This document shows positions 7,187 to 15,324 of a DNA stretch of 19,421 bases, one piece after another. The DNA comes from JAWXBG01 sp044375415 (lineage in GTDB: Bacteria; Bacteroidota; Bacteroidia; Flavobacteriales_D; Sanyastnellaceae): contig JBILMS010000059.1 of assembly GCA_044375415.1 (NCBI GenBank), positions 1-19,421 of the forward strand, read 5' to 3'. The notes beneath the pieces were generated by a model. The model had not been told where the DNA came from. It was given only the letters and a program-made list of their open reading frames with translations, and ran no database searches. Every line of letters begins with the position of its first letter. Position 1 is the stretch's first letter. A program made the translations under genes and the position numbers.

Positions 7187-8476
7187 TCATTTACTCATCA
7201 ACCCCTCTACATCATCGGCTTCCAAAGGAAATTCGGAGAACATATCTACGAATCCGTTTTGAGTAATTAGAATGTTGTTTTCGAGTCTTATCCCTAAATT
7301 TTCTTCACGAATGTATATGCCGGGTTCAACTGTAAATACATTTCCGGCTTCAATGGGTTTAGACCAATGACCTACGTCGTGAACGTCTAATCCTAAAAAG
7401 TGAGAAGTGCCGTGCATGAAATATTTCTTATAGGCAGGCCAAGCCGGATTTTCATTTTTAATTTCATCCATCGTTATGAGCTTCAGATCAACGAGTTCTT
7501 TGCTCATGAGTTCTCCTACTTGCTTGTGATAATCGTGAAGCAGAACTCCCGGTTTAAGAAGGGCAGATGCGCCTTTCATGACACGAAGAACGGCGTTGTA
7601 CACATCTTTTTGACGAGGTGTAAAACGACCACTCACAGGAACACATCGCGTCATATCTGCGGCGTAATTTCCGTATTCGGCACCAACATCCATGAGAATT
7701 ACATCTCCATCGTTGCAGCGCGCATCATTTGAAATATAGTGCAGTACGCAAGCATTAAAACCACTTGCAATAATTGGGGTATATGAAAATCCGCGTGAAC
7801 CTTGACGAATGAATTCGTGAATGTATTCCGCTTCGATTTCATATTCCATTACTCCGGGTTTAATGAAACCCAAAACACGTTCAAAACCTGAACGTGTGAT
7901 ATCCATCGCCTTTTGGAGTTGAACAAGTTCCTCCTTTTGTTTTACTGCGCGAAGACCGTGCATGATAGGCGCAGCGCGTTCGATGGAGTAATGTGCGTAG
8001 TGTTCACGAAACCATTTTGAAAAACGCATTTCGCGTGTTTCCACTTCTACAGAGGCGCGTGTATGCTCATTGCTATTTAAATACACACCTGTCGCTTCAG
8101 CCAAGAGACCACGTAGAATTTTCTCGAAGTCAGAAAGCCAATACACCGTTTGAATACCGGTTTGTTCACGGGCTTGTTCTTTGTTCAATTTTGCACCTTC
8201 CCAAATAGCAATGTGCTCATTTGTTTCACGTACAAACAGAATTTCTTTGTGATGCCCATGAAGAGAATCCGGGAAGATCACGAGTATTGTTTCTTCTTGA
8301 TCAACTCCACTTAGGTAGAAAATATCGGACGCCTGTTTAAAGGGCATGCTACCATCTGCACTTGTTGGCATAATATCATTCGAACAAAAAACGGCGAGAT
8401 GTCCGCCTTTCATTTGCTTACTAAATCGCTGACGTGCGCCGATGTAAAAATCGCGCGAAATAAGATTGTATCGCAT
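7187..8476 (-). CDS. pepP: Xaa-Pro aminopeptidase, M24B family (PepP-like)
   Basis: Cytoplasmic dinuclear metallopeptidase that removes an N-terminal residue preceding proline. ATG 8476 gives 429 residues with the N-terminal AMP_N (creatinase-like) domain (about 8-140) and the C-terminal pita-bread domain (about 180-420). All five metal ligands are visible: D263 (LMDVGAEYG), D274 (AADMTR), H359 (HGTSHFLG), E384 (VEPGIYI) and E399 (IRLENN). The GLDVHDVG block seen in PepP enzymes is present. An in-frame upstream ATG (8500) would add MIYEYICI and start inside the flanking repeat, so it is disfavoured. A TATATTTG (-7-like) sequence lies 4 nt upstream on the same strand (8481-8488), but no -33 element is visible. 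It lies downstream of the ptrB-like gene on the same strand, separated by a tandem array. Confidence 0.95.
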   Translation of the reverse strand: MRYNLISRDFYIGARQRFSKQMKGGHLAVFCSNDIMPTSADGSMPFKQASDIFYLSGVDQEETILVIFPDSLHGHHKEILFVRETNEHIAIWEGAKLNKEQAREQTGIQTVYWLSDFEKILRGLLAEATGVYLNSNEHTRASVEVETREMRFSKWFREHYAHYSIERAAPIMHGLRAVKQKEELVQLQKAMDITRSGFERVLGFIKPGVMEYEIEAEYIHEFIRQGSRGFSYTPIIASGFNACVLHYISNDARCNDGDVILMDVGAEYGNYAADMTRCVPVSGRFTPRQKDVYNAVLRVMKGASALLKPGVLLHDYHKQVGELMSKELVDLKLITMDEIKNENPAWPAYKKYFMHGTSHFLGLDVHDVGHWSKPIEAGNVFTVEPGIYIREENLGIRLENNILITQNGFVDMFSEFPLEADDVEGLMSK

Positions 8477-8505
8477 AATGCAAATATATTCGTAAATCAA
8501 GCCCT

Positions 8506-8763
8506 TGTGGCTTGATATCCCCTGTGGCTTGATATCCCTTGTGGCTTGATATCCCCTGTGGCTTGATATCCCTTGTGGCTTGATATCCCCTGTGGCTTGA
8601 TATCCCCTGTGGCTTGATATCCCCTGCGGCTTGATACCCCTGTGTCTTGATACCCCCTGTATCTTGATACCCCTGTGTCTTGATACCCCCTGTGTCTTGA
8701 TACTCCCTGTGTCTTGATACCCCCTGTGTCTTGATACCTCCTGTGTCTTGATACCCCTCGGGG
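8506..8763. repeat. 17-bp direct tandem array (15 units) between two peptidase genes
   Basis: Fifteen consecutive units, counted from each CTTGATA (8511, 8528, 8545, 8562, 8579, 8596, 8613, 8630, 8646, 8663, 8679, 8696, 8713, 8730, 8747). Thirteen are 17 bp and two are 16 bp. The seven units nearest pepP read CTTGATATCCCCTGTGG with minor C/T changes; from the eighth on they change to the CTTGATACCCCCTGTGT type, the eighth being intermediate. A degenerate sixteenth may follow at 8764. The minus strand, on which both flanking genes lie, is free of stop codons in every frame, while the plus strand is not. There are no unique spacers, so this is not CRISPR. Function is unknown; it fills nearly the whole 297-bp gap. 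Confidence 0.95.
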
Positions 8764-8773
8764 CTTACCAGCC

Positions 8774-10960
8774 CTACTCTTTAATCCCCGCCAAATCCAA
8801 CATAAAAGCATATTCCAAGGCATATTCTTTCAATGCTCTGAATCGTCCGCTTTGACCGCCGTGACCGGAATCCATATTGGTGTGGAGGTAGAGTCTGTTG
8901 TTGTCTGTTTTCAACTCACGAAGTTTGGCAACCCACTTAGCCGGTTCCCAGTACTGCACCTGACTATCCCAAAAACCTGTTGTTACAAGCATGTTCGGGT
9001 AGTTCTGAGCTTTTACATTATCATAAGGTGAGTACTGCATAATGTAGTCGAACTGTTCTTTGATTTTTGGATTTCCCCATTCATCCCATTCACCCGTTGT
9101 TAGAGGAATAGTTTCATCGAGCATGGTATTGATCACATCTACAAAAGGAACAGCTGCAACAACACCACGCCATAACTCCGGACGTTGATTAACTATTACA
9201 CCCATCAACAATCCTCCGGCGCTACCGCCCATAGCAAATAGTTGATCAGGAGAAGTGTATTTGTCTTTTACTAGTGCATCTGCAGCATCTATAAAATCGT
9301 TGAAGGTGTTCATTTTTTTGAACATCTTTCCGTCGTCATACCAGCTACGGCCCATTTCGGAACCTCCACGAATATGCGCTATAGCAAACACAAAACCACG
9401 ATCGAGAAGTGATAATCGAGTAGTGGAGAAATAGGCATCAGTAGAAGATCCATACGAACCGTATGCATAGAGGAGCAGAGGGGCCTTGCCATTTTTCTCA
9501 AATCCTTTTTTGTAAACGAGAGATACCGGAACTTTTACTCCGTCGCGAGCTGTGATCATAAATCGTTCGCTCGTATATAAGTTTGCATCATATCCTCCAA
9601 CTACTTCTTGCTGCTTCAACAAGGTTCGTTCTTTGGTGGTCATGTTATAATCGTAGGTACTGTTTGGAGTAACAAGTGAGGAATATCCATAACGTAGGAT
9701 CTCTGTGTTGAAGTCCGGGTTGGTTCCTATAGATGCAGTGTACGCAGGGTCTTGGAACTCCATATAGTGTTCGGCTTTCGTAGACCAATTGATTACTCGC
9801 AATTGATTTAATCCATTTTTTCTTTCATCAACAACGAGGTAGTCTTTGAAAATCTCGATACCTTCAAGTAATACATCATCGCGATGAGCAATAACATCTT
9901 TCCAGTTTTCTTTAGTGGTTTTATCTAATGGGCATTCCATAAGACGGAAATTCTTAGCCTGCCAATTGGTTACGATATAGAATTTATCATTGTAGTGATC
10001 AATTCCGTATTCGTGATCACGTTCACGAGGCTGAAACATGGTCCAGGTTCCATCGGGCGTATTCGCATCTAGAATGCGGTATTCGGACGAAACCGTTTGA
10101 TTACTTCCAATAATAAGGTATTTCTCACTTTTGGTTTTATACACGAAAGTGCTAAAGGTTTCGTCATCTTCTTGATACACGAGTTTATCTGCACTTTGAG
10201 CGGTACCTAATTTGTGTTTCCACACTTGGAAAGAGCGAAGACTGGTTGGGTCTTGTTTGCTGTAGAAAACAGTTTTGTTATCGTTGGCCCACGTAATGCC
10301 ACCGGTAGTATTCGTGATGGTCTCTGAAAATTCTTTGTTGGTTGTGAGGTCGCGGAAGCGAATGGTATATTGTCTACGACTAACTATGTCTTCGCTAAAG
10401 GCGAGAATTTTATTGTCTTCGCTAATACTCATTCCACCCAAAGCCCAATAATCTTTGTCTTTGGCGCGCGCCGGACCATCTAGGAGCATTTCTTCAGTTC
10501 CGGATGCCATTGAGTCTTTTTTGCGACAGTAGTAGGCATAATCCTGTCCTTTTTCGAATCGGGTGTAGTACCAATATCCATTGTCTTTATAGGGCACGCT
10601 CTGATCATCTTCTTTGATTCTTCCCTTCATTTCTTCGAAGAGTTTATCTTGAAAAGCTTGGGTATGAGCCAAGGCGGCCTTTGTATATTCATTTTCCGCG
10701 TTTAAAAAATCGCGAACGGCTTTGGTTTCCGGAAGCGAATCGCCTTGTTCTTTCTGGGCATCGCTCAGGCGCATCCAGAAATAGGGATCGTTCAATTTTT
10801 GACCATGAATTTCGGTGAAATGGTCTTCTTTTTTTGCCACTGGGGGTTTTACGGAAAGGGTGTCTTGCATAGGTTGAGTACTTGATGTCTTAGAATCTCC
10901 CGCACAGGAGGCGGCGAAAATAGCCACAAGAAAGAACAAGAAGGGATTTTTCTGAATCAT
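8774..10960 (-). CDS. ptrB: Oligopeptidase B-like S9A serine peptidase, predicted lipoprotein
   Basis: Serine peptidase of the prolyl-oligopeptidase family that would cleave oligopeptides, in classical PtrB after Lys/Arg. ATG 10960 gives 728 residues and an N-terminal MIQKNPFLFFLVAIFAASC signal whose lipobox (AAS|C19) predicts a lipid-anchored envelope protein. The start is chosen for that signal; the open frame continues upstream without a better one. A beta-propeller domain (about 65-420) is followed by the alpha/beta hydrolase domain with S580 (GGSAGG), D665 (GFWDSQVQYWEP) and H700 (DSGHGGQSGRF). The blocks RGGSEMG, NTFNDF and PLTTGEWDEWGNP are strongly PtrB-like. After the lipid Cys comes AGDSK, without a strong acidic export run, so a periplasm-facing location is inferred. 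It is divergent from the T9SS protein pair and upstream of pepP. Confidence 0.93.
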   Translation of the reverse strand: MIQKNPFLFFLVAIFAASCAGDSKTSSTQPMQDTLSVKPPVAKKEDHFTEIHGQKLNDPYFWMRLSDAQKEQGDSLPETKAVRDFLNAENEYTKAALAHTQAFQDKLFEEMKGRIKEDDQSVPYKDNGYWYYTRFEKGQDYAYYCRKKDSMASGTEEMLLDGPARAKDKDYWALGGMSISEDNKILAFSEDIVSRRQYTIRFRDLTTNKEFSETITNTTGGITWANDNKTVFYSKQDPTSLRSFQVWKHKLGTAQSADKLVYQEDDETFSTFVYKTKSEKYLIIGSNQTVSSEYRILDANTPDGTWTMFQPRERDHEYGIDHYNDKFYIVTNWQAKNFRLMECPLDKTTKENWKDVIAHRDDVLLEGIEIFKDYLVVDERKNGLNQLRVINWSTKAEHYMEFQDPAYTASIGTNPDFNTEILRYGYSSLVTPNSTYDYNMTTKERTLLKQQEVVGGYDANLYTSERFMITARDGVKVPVSLVYKKGFEKNGKAPLLLYAYGSYGSSTDAYFSTTRLSLLDRGFVFAIAHIRGGSEMGRSWYDDGKMFKKMNTFNDFIDAADALVKDKYTSPDQLFAMGGSAGGLLMGVIVNQRPELWRGVVAAVPFVDVINTMLDETIPLTTGEWDEWGNPKIKEQFDYIMQYSPYDNVKAQNYPNMLVTTGFWDSQVQYWEPAKWVAKLRELKTDNNRLYLHTNMDSGHGGQSGRFRALKEYALEYAFMLDLAGIKE

Positions 10961-11094
10961 ATAGGTTTGATTTGGTGAGGCCAAGGTACCAGAAAATTGC
11001 TCTGATTCATGTAGACTTTGTTGTTCGAGAAGATTTAGGTGTGAAAGGAAACAGGAAATGATGAATGGAAATTTAAAAATAAACGACAAAACCC

Positions 11095-11124
11095 TTGGTT
11101 ATTACAGAATTAACTGTAGATTTG
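11095..11124 (+). promoter_or_regulatory. Bacteroidota-type promoter for the T9SS protein pair
   Basis: TTG (11095-11097), a 19-nt spacer and TAGATTTG (11117-11124) match the -33 TTG / -7 TAnnTTTG pattern of the Bacteroidota primary sigma factor. The likely transcription start lies a few bases downstream, giving a leader of roughly 35 nt before ATG 11167. It is the only clean two-box match I found in the window. Confidence 0.65.
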
Positions 11125-11166
11125 ATCGTTAACCCGGTTGAAATTCAACCTCTAATACTTAAGGCC

Positions 11167-13113
11167 ATGAAGACAAAACTCTACTTTTTATTTCTTGTCT
11201 CTCTTTTCATTTCGACATTAGTAAATAGTCAGTTGGCAGAAGTTCCCATTACTATTGAAATGACGCCACATTATGGAACCTACAATGAACCGGATCCAAT
11301 TTGTGGTCCGATAGATTTGACGGGTTATGTGACATATGATATTTATTTGGTTCTTCAGGATTCGGAGGATGAACTTCAGGCAATTTTTGGAATGGATCCA
11401 TTTGGGGATGGTGGGAATTGTGTCGAAGATTCATTTGACTTGAATATTACCTCTAACGGTAGTTTTTTCCAGCATGTGCTAGGGTCGAATTTTGGATATC
11501 AGATCAATTGTGATTTTCTTAGTGTTTATCCAACATTGCAGTGGGACTCATTTTTGACAATAAATAAGGAGTGCAATAATTCCGATGGCGTTAATATAAC
11601 TTTTTTGAGTAATCCTTTACTTGCCGAATGTGAGAATCAATCTTTCCTTACATTTTCAGGAGATGACGATTGCGATTATTTTGATGGAGGAAACTTGAAA
11701 ATTGATAGTAACGCGATATTCAATCAGTATGGAATTGCCGCAGAACAAGATCATAAGATTCTGGTGGCTAGAATGACGACGAATGGCGATCTATGTTTCA
11801 ATTTTGGTGTTCAGCTATTAGATCAAGGAACTCCGGGTGATGTAATATTTTATAATAGCGACTACATCAATATGTGTCAACTCCACCCATGCAACAATTT
11901 CCCGATGACGGCGCACACAGTAAACAATAATGTTTGTGATGGTAATTCTACAGAGATAGTTTTTCAGGAAGGTGGTTATGGTTATGTAAACTACAATGTT
12001 CACAATGCTTCTACCGATGAAATAGTGGATGTTCAACAATTTGTAAATGGCGAATTGAATTTGAATGCCCTTTCTGAAGGTGAATATTATGTGAGCATGA
12101 TCGACAGTGTTGGGTGCCGCGACACTTCAAGTGTTTTTATGGTACAAGCTCCGGAAGTACTTTCGCTGCAAGCTATTATTCAAGATGAAATAAGCTGTGT
12201 GGGAGAAAGCGATGGCAGTATTCAACTTGTGTGTAGCGGAGGAGAAATGCCTTACACCCTTTGGCACACCTATGAAGATGGTATAGCGGTTGAAGTGCAG
12301 TGTGGATCACTTTTGGAGAATCTTTCATGTGGCATGCATTTGTTTGAATTGTCTGACTCACATGGTTGTTCAGTTACGGCATCTGCAGAATTGGTTTGTC
12401 CATCAGAAATTCAAATTGATTTAACTCGTCAAAACTTGTCGTGTTTCGGTGCTATGGATGGTTCTGTTGCCGGAGAGGCAATGGGTGGAACCGGCAACCT
12501 TAAAGTAACATGGATACCTTCCGACAACTTCCCTACTTATCCTGAAAATCAAAACCCTGTAACGCTCGATGCTTCAGGCCTTCCCGCCGGGGTCTATCTG
12601 CTCGTAATTGAGGACGACCATGAATGTCAGGAGTCGATGGAAATTGAAATTACTGAACCCGAAGCATTGCAATGCGTTCTCGAAACTACAGAAAATGATG
12701 CGTGTGCTTCTACGAGTGGAGGTACACCCGGTTATAGTTATCAGTGGAGTGATGGTTCGACCAGCGATTGCATCGAGGATATGGAGCCCGGAATTTACAC
12801 TGTGCAAGTGTGGGATGAAAATGGATGTACAATTTCTGCTTCCGTTGAGTATAATGTAAGTGTACATGAAATCGAATCCGGTCAAATCTCTATTTATCCG
12901 AATCCTGCAAAAGATTATTTGTTCATTGAAACATCCTTGACTTCAAGTGAATTTTCTGAAATTGAAATACTCGACATGGAAGGTAGAGTTGTTAGAAAGA
13001 ATATTCGATTAACGGAAAATGGAATTAATATCAACGAATTGGCAACCGGATTTTATTCACTCCGTCTTCATACTGCAGAGAGAGTTTACTCACTCTCTTT
13101 TGTGAAGCAATAA
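11167..13113 (+). CDS. T9SS type A secreted protein with SprB-like repeats (paralogue 1)
   Basis: 648 residues from ATG 11167; this start gives the clean signal peptide MKTKLYFLFLVSLFISTLVNSQ, while the open frame upstream of it has none. Residues about 23-235 form a domain that recurs in its downstream neighbour (YDIYLVL, LQAIFG.DP, YPTLQWDSFLTI, DHKILVARMTT, FGVQLL). I recall it as a recurrent N-terminal module of flavobacterial T9SS proteins, with no known function. A shorter beta domain follows (to about 330), then three SprB-like repeats (about 333-413, 414-498, 501-563; e.g. SCFGAMDGSVAGEAMGG and GGTPGYSYQWSDGSTSDC). The C-terminal 75 residues are a type A sorting domain with YPNPAKDYLFIE (577-588) and the GFYSLRL block. 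It should therefore be exported and anchored or released by T9SS. The next gene starts directly after its TAA. Confidence 0.92.
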   Translation: MKTKLYFLFLVSLFISTLVNSQLAEVPITIEMTPHYGTYNEPDPICGPIDLTGYVTYDIYLVLQDSEDELQAIFGMDPFGDGGNCVEDSFDLNITSNGSFFQHVLGSNFGYQINCDFLSVYPTLQWDSFLTINKECNNSDGVNITFLSNPLLAECENQSFLTFSGDDDCDYFDGGNLKIDSNAIFNQYGIAAEQDHKILVARMTTNGDLCFNFGVQLLDQGTPGDVIFYNSDYINMCQLHPCNNFPMTAHTVNNNVCDGNSTEIVFQEGGYGYVNYNVHNASTDEIVDVQQFVNGELNLNALSEGEYYVSMIDSVGCRDTSSVFMVQAPEVLSLQAIIQDEISCVGESDGSIQLVCSGGEMPYTLWHTYEDGIAVEVQCGSLLENLSCGMHLFELSDSHGCSVTASAELVCPSEIQIDLTRQNLSCFGAMDGSVAGEAMGGTGNLKVTWIPSDNFPTYPENQNPVTLDASGLPAGVYLLVIEDDHECQESMEIEITEPEALQCVLETTENDACASTSGGTPGYSYQWSDGSTSDCIEDMEPGIYTVQVWDENGCTISASVEYNVSVHEIESGQISIYPNPAKDYLFIETSLTSSEFSEIEILDMEGRVVRKNIRLTENGININELATGFYSLRLHTAERVYSLSFVKQ

Positions 13114-15099
13114 ATGAAAGCCAAAACCAACTATACAACGGCCATGAAAGGTTTTATTCTTTCATGGTCGTTTTGTTTTATATCGCTCGTAGGATTTTCT
13201 CAATTGGCTGATCCGCCCTATTGTATTGAAATTATCCCGCATTATGAAAATCCTTATTATGAGAATATTCCAGGTTGTGGAGGGCTGGTTGAAATTGATT
13301 TAAGCGGATACATTACGTATCGTGTATATGTCGTTCTCGAAGATCCGGAAGATTGTATAAATGCTGTTTTTGGTGGAGATCCTATAGGAGATACGCAGGG
13401 AGATTGTGTATCTGATTCAATGGATATGTGTTTAATTGCACCTTGCGGAACATTTTCTCATCCACTCGCATCAAGTTTTTTTAATATTTCTACTTGTCTT
13501 TTTGGAGGTAATTATCCCTCCATGTATTATGATTCGTTTGTGACTATTGGAAGTTATTGTGATGAGAATAGTATTGAATCCGTTGTGTATTTACCAATGG
13601 CTTGTGATACCTTGTTTGATAATACTTATAACGAAGACATTTGTGATGTTTTTAACGGAGGAAATTTTTTTATGGATAGCAATGCATTTTTTACGCTTTC
13701 CAATATTCCGGCTGGGGATGATCACAAAATACTAATAGCCCAAATTACTACTTGTGGTGAGATTTGTGGCAAATTCGGTGTGCAGATTTTAGATAATTGT
13801 ATTTCGGGAGATATTATAACATATAACCCACCTTTTATTAATTTCTGTCAGCCTAATCCGTGTATAAGTTATCCTATGACAACATCCAGCTCTTTGCCGC
13901 TTTTGTGCGAGGGGCAAGAGGGTCTGACTTTTTTCGAAGGCGGAATGGGATATGTGGATTACCAATTGTATGAAGCAGAAACGAATCAATGGTTGGCAGA
14001 ATATTCTCAGGTGCAAGGCGATCTGGTTTTGGATGAGCTAAGTGCAGGTTCCTATTACCTTTCCATGATAGACAGTGTAGGTTGTCGAGACACATCCGAC
14101 GTGTTTACGATATTCGATCTGGAGGATTTGCCCGAGCCTTTTCTTGCCTCTTCTTCTGTTGTTGGTTCATTGAATTGTGCAGGAGATTCTCTTGGAAATA
14201 TTGGTATGAATTTTTCGGGAGGTACCTTGCCTTATTCGGTCTTCATCGATAGTACACTCTATACTTTTGATGGACCTCAGGAAAACTATGTATTCGAAAA
14301 TATTTCTTGCGGTCCGCACATTGTAACTATCCATGATTCCTTTGGATGTGCACATTCTGATGCATTGGAAATTATGTGCTACGAACCCTTGTTATTAGAG
14401 ATAGTGCCCCATCATCCACTTTGTGTCGGAGGGGAAGGTTATGTGGAAGTAATTTCAAATGGTAATTTCTCAACGGCATTTTTAAGTTGGTCCGATACAG
14501 AGCAATTTGGACCGGGCAATTACTTTGATTTGACAGACACTCTTTCCTTTGAATCGATAGCTATTGGAGAATATAGTTTGTATGTTCTCGATTCACTGGG
14601 TTGCCCATCGTGGTATACCCTTGAGTTAATAGATCCCTATGAATTAACTTGTTCTATATCTTCTTCGGACGAAACGTTTGGAAACGATGCATGGGCCTGC
14701 GCGGAGTCCAATGGTGGTACAGGTTTGATCAGCTACCAATGGAGCACAGGAAGTACATCTATTTGTATCGAAAATTTGATGGCCGGAGAATATTCCGTTC
14801 TGATTACGGATGAAAATGGATGTAGTTGTACTTCGGAAGTTGTTTTGTACACCGAAATCAATGATCCTATTTCCGATGAATGCAAATTACTTTCAACCAC
14901 AGTTTCGGATGAACTAGTAATTCAGTGTACCTCAGATTTCGAGAATTTCGAAATCGTAGATACAAAAGGAAGTCGCGTTTTAAAAGGCACATTGAATCAA
15001 CAAAAATCGATTTCCACTCAGTCCTTATCTTCAGGAAAGTACATCATCACTTTACGTTCACCGACGACGAGTCTCCAATTGGAGTTTGTGAAGATTTGA
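13114..15099 (+). CDS. T9SS-type secreted protein, paralogue 2, with atypical sorting tail
   Basis: 661 residues from ATG 13114, which abuts the TAA of the upstream paralogue with no gap. An alternative ATG at 13144 (MKGFILSWSFCFISLVGFSQ) gives an equally good signal peptide. The domain order follows paralogue 1: the shared N-terminal module (about 31-235: YRVYVVL, NAVFGGDP, YPSMYYDSFVTIG, DHKILIAQITT, FGVQIL), a linker beta domain ending MIDSVGCRDTSDVF (319-331, almost identical in paralogue 1), then SprB-like repeats (about 345-420, 425-507, 511-575; e.g. GGTGLISYQWSTGSTS). The last 75 residues keep the fold pattern of a type A sorting domain (FEIVDTKGSRVLKG, SSGKYIITLRS) but lack the YPNP motif. 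It is richer in Cys than paralogue 1. It is probably co-transcribed and translationally coupled; function is unknown, with a surface or secreted role inferred. Confidence 0.9.
   Translation: MKAKTNYTTAMKGFILSWSFCFISLVGFSQLADPPYCIEIIPHYENPYYENIPGCGGLVEIDLSGYITYRVYVVLEDPEDCINAVFGGDPIGDTQGDCVSDSMDMCLIAPCGTFSHPLASSFFNISTCLFGGNYPSMYYDSFVTIGSYCDENSIESVVYLPMACDTLFDNTYNEDICDVFNGGNFFMDSNAFFTLSNIPAGDDHKILIAQITTCGEICGKFGVQILDNCISGDIITYNPPFINFCQPNPCISYPMTTSSSLPLLCEGQEGLTFFEGGMGYVDYQLYEAETNQWLAEYSQVQGDLVLDELSAGSYYLSMIDSVGCRDTSDVFTIFDLEDLPEPFLASSSVVGSLNCAGDSLGNIGMNFSGGTLPYSVFIDSTLYTFDGPQENYVFENISCGPHIVTIHDSFGCAHSDALEIMCYEPLLLEIVPHHPLCVGGEGYVEVISNGNFSTAFLSWSDTEQFGPGNYFDLTDTLSFESIAIGEYSLYVLDSLGCPSWYTLELIDPYELTCSISSSDETFGNDAWACAESNGGTGLISYQWSTGSTSICIENLMAGEYSVLITDENGCSCTSEVVLYTEINDPISDECKLLSTTVSDELVIQCTSDFENFEIVDTKGSRVLKGTLNQQKSISTQSLSSGKYIITLRSPTTSLQLEFVKI
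13142..13167 (+). promoter_or_regulatory. Hairpin at the start of paralogue 2, burying the alternative ATG
   Basis: CCATGAAAG (13142-13150) and CTTTCATGG (13159-13167) form a perfect 9-bp stem with an 8-nt loop, GTTTTATT. The stem contains ATG 13144, the alternative start of the second T9SS protein, 28 nt after the upstream stop codon. In mRNA it could shield that start or slow initiation. It is also protein-coding if ATG 13114 is used, so a chance palindrome cannot be excluded. Confidence 0.45.
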
Positions 15100-15102
15100 G
15101 AA

Positions 15103-15246
15103 TCTGGCGCGGGCATCTGCCCGTGCCTATACTTGTGCAGGCATTTGCCTTAGTAATTATTACACCGGGCGCGTGTATCTGCCATCTGGCGCGGGCATCT
15201 GCCCGTGCCTATACTTGCAAAGGCATTTGCTATAGTAATTATTTCC
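15103..15246 (+). repeat. REP-like two-hairpin modules, 5' side of the RAYT gene
   Basis: Two direct copies lie 82 bp apart (from 15103 and 15185), sharing 33 identical bases. Each has hairpin 1 with arms GGCGCGGGCA and TGCCCGTGCC (15106-15127; 15188-15209), a linker TATACTTG, hairpin 2 AGGCATTTGCCT (15139-15150; less perfect at 15221-15232), and a conserved TAGTAATTATT tail (15151-15161; 15233-15243). A degenerate hairpin-1 copy is visible at about 15166-15181. The modules begin 3 bp after the upstream stop codon, where they could also act as transcription terminators or mRNA stabilisers. Confidence 0.85.
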
Positions 15247-15324
15247 CGAATAAACAAACTTTTCCAAAAATCTGAATTCAATATTCAAACAAATTGTTAG
15301 TGTAGAGTTTCGCAAAAAAAAGAC

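Noticed and set aside
6907..7266. Open frames on both strands across the inverted element
   Set aside because: Translations such as LTPSPSPEERG and SPLLWRGARGEA are typical products of C/T-rich palindromic repeats, not genes.
8481..8488. TATATTTG (minus strand) as the -7 box of pepP
   Set aside because: It matches the -7 pattern but has no -33 partner and lies 4 nt from the start codon, so it may be chance in an A/T-rich leader.
8506..8763. Possible CRISPR array
   Set aside because: Units are contiguous 17-bp repeats with no unique spacers, and no cas genes are nearby.
8497..8823. 108-codon minus-strand open frame over the tandem array
   Set aside because: It starts inside ptrB in another frame and owes its length to the 17-bp repeat being stop-free; no independent start or conserved sequence.
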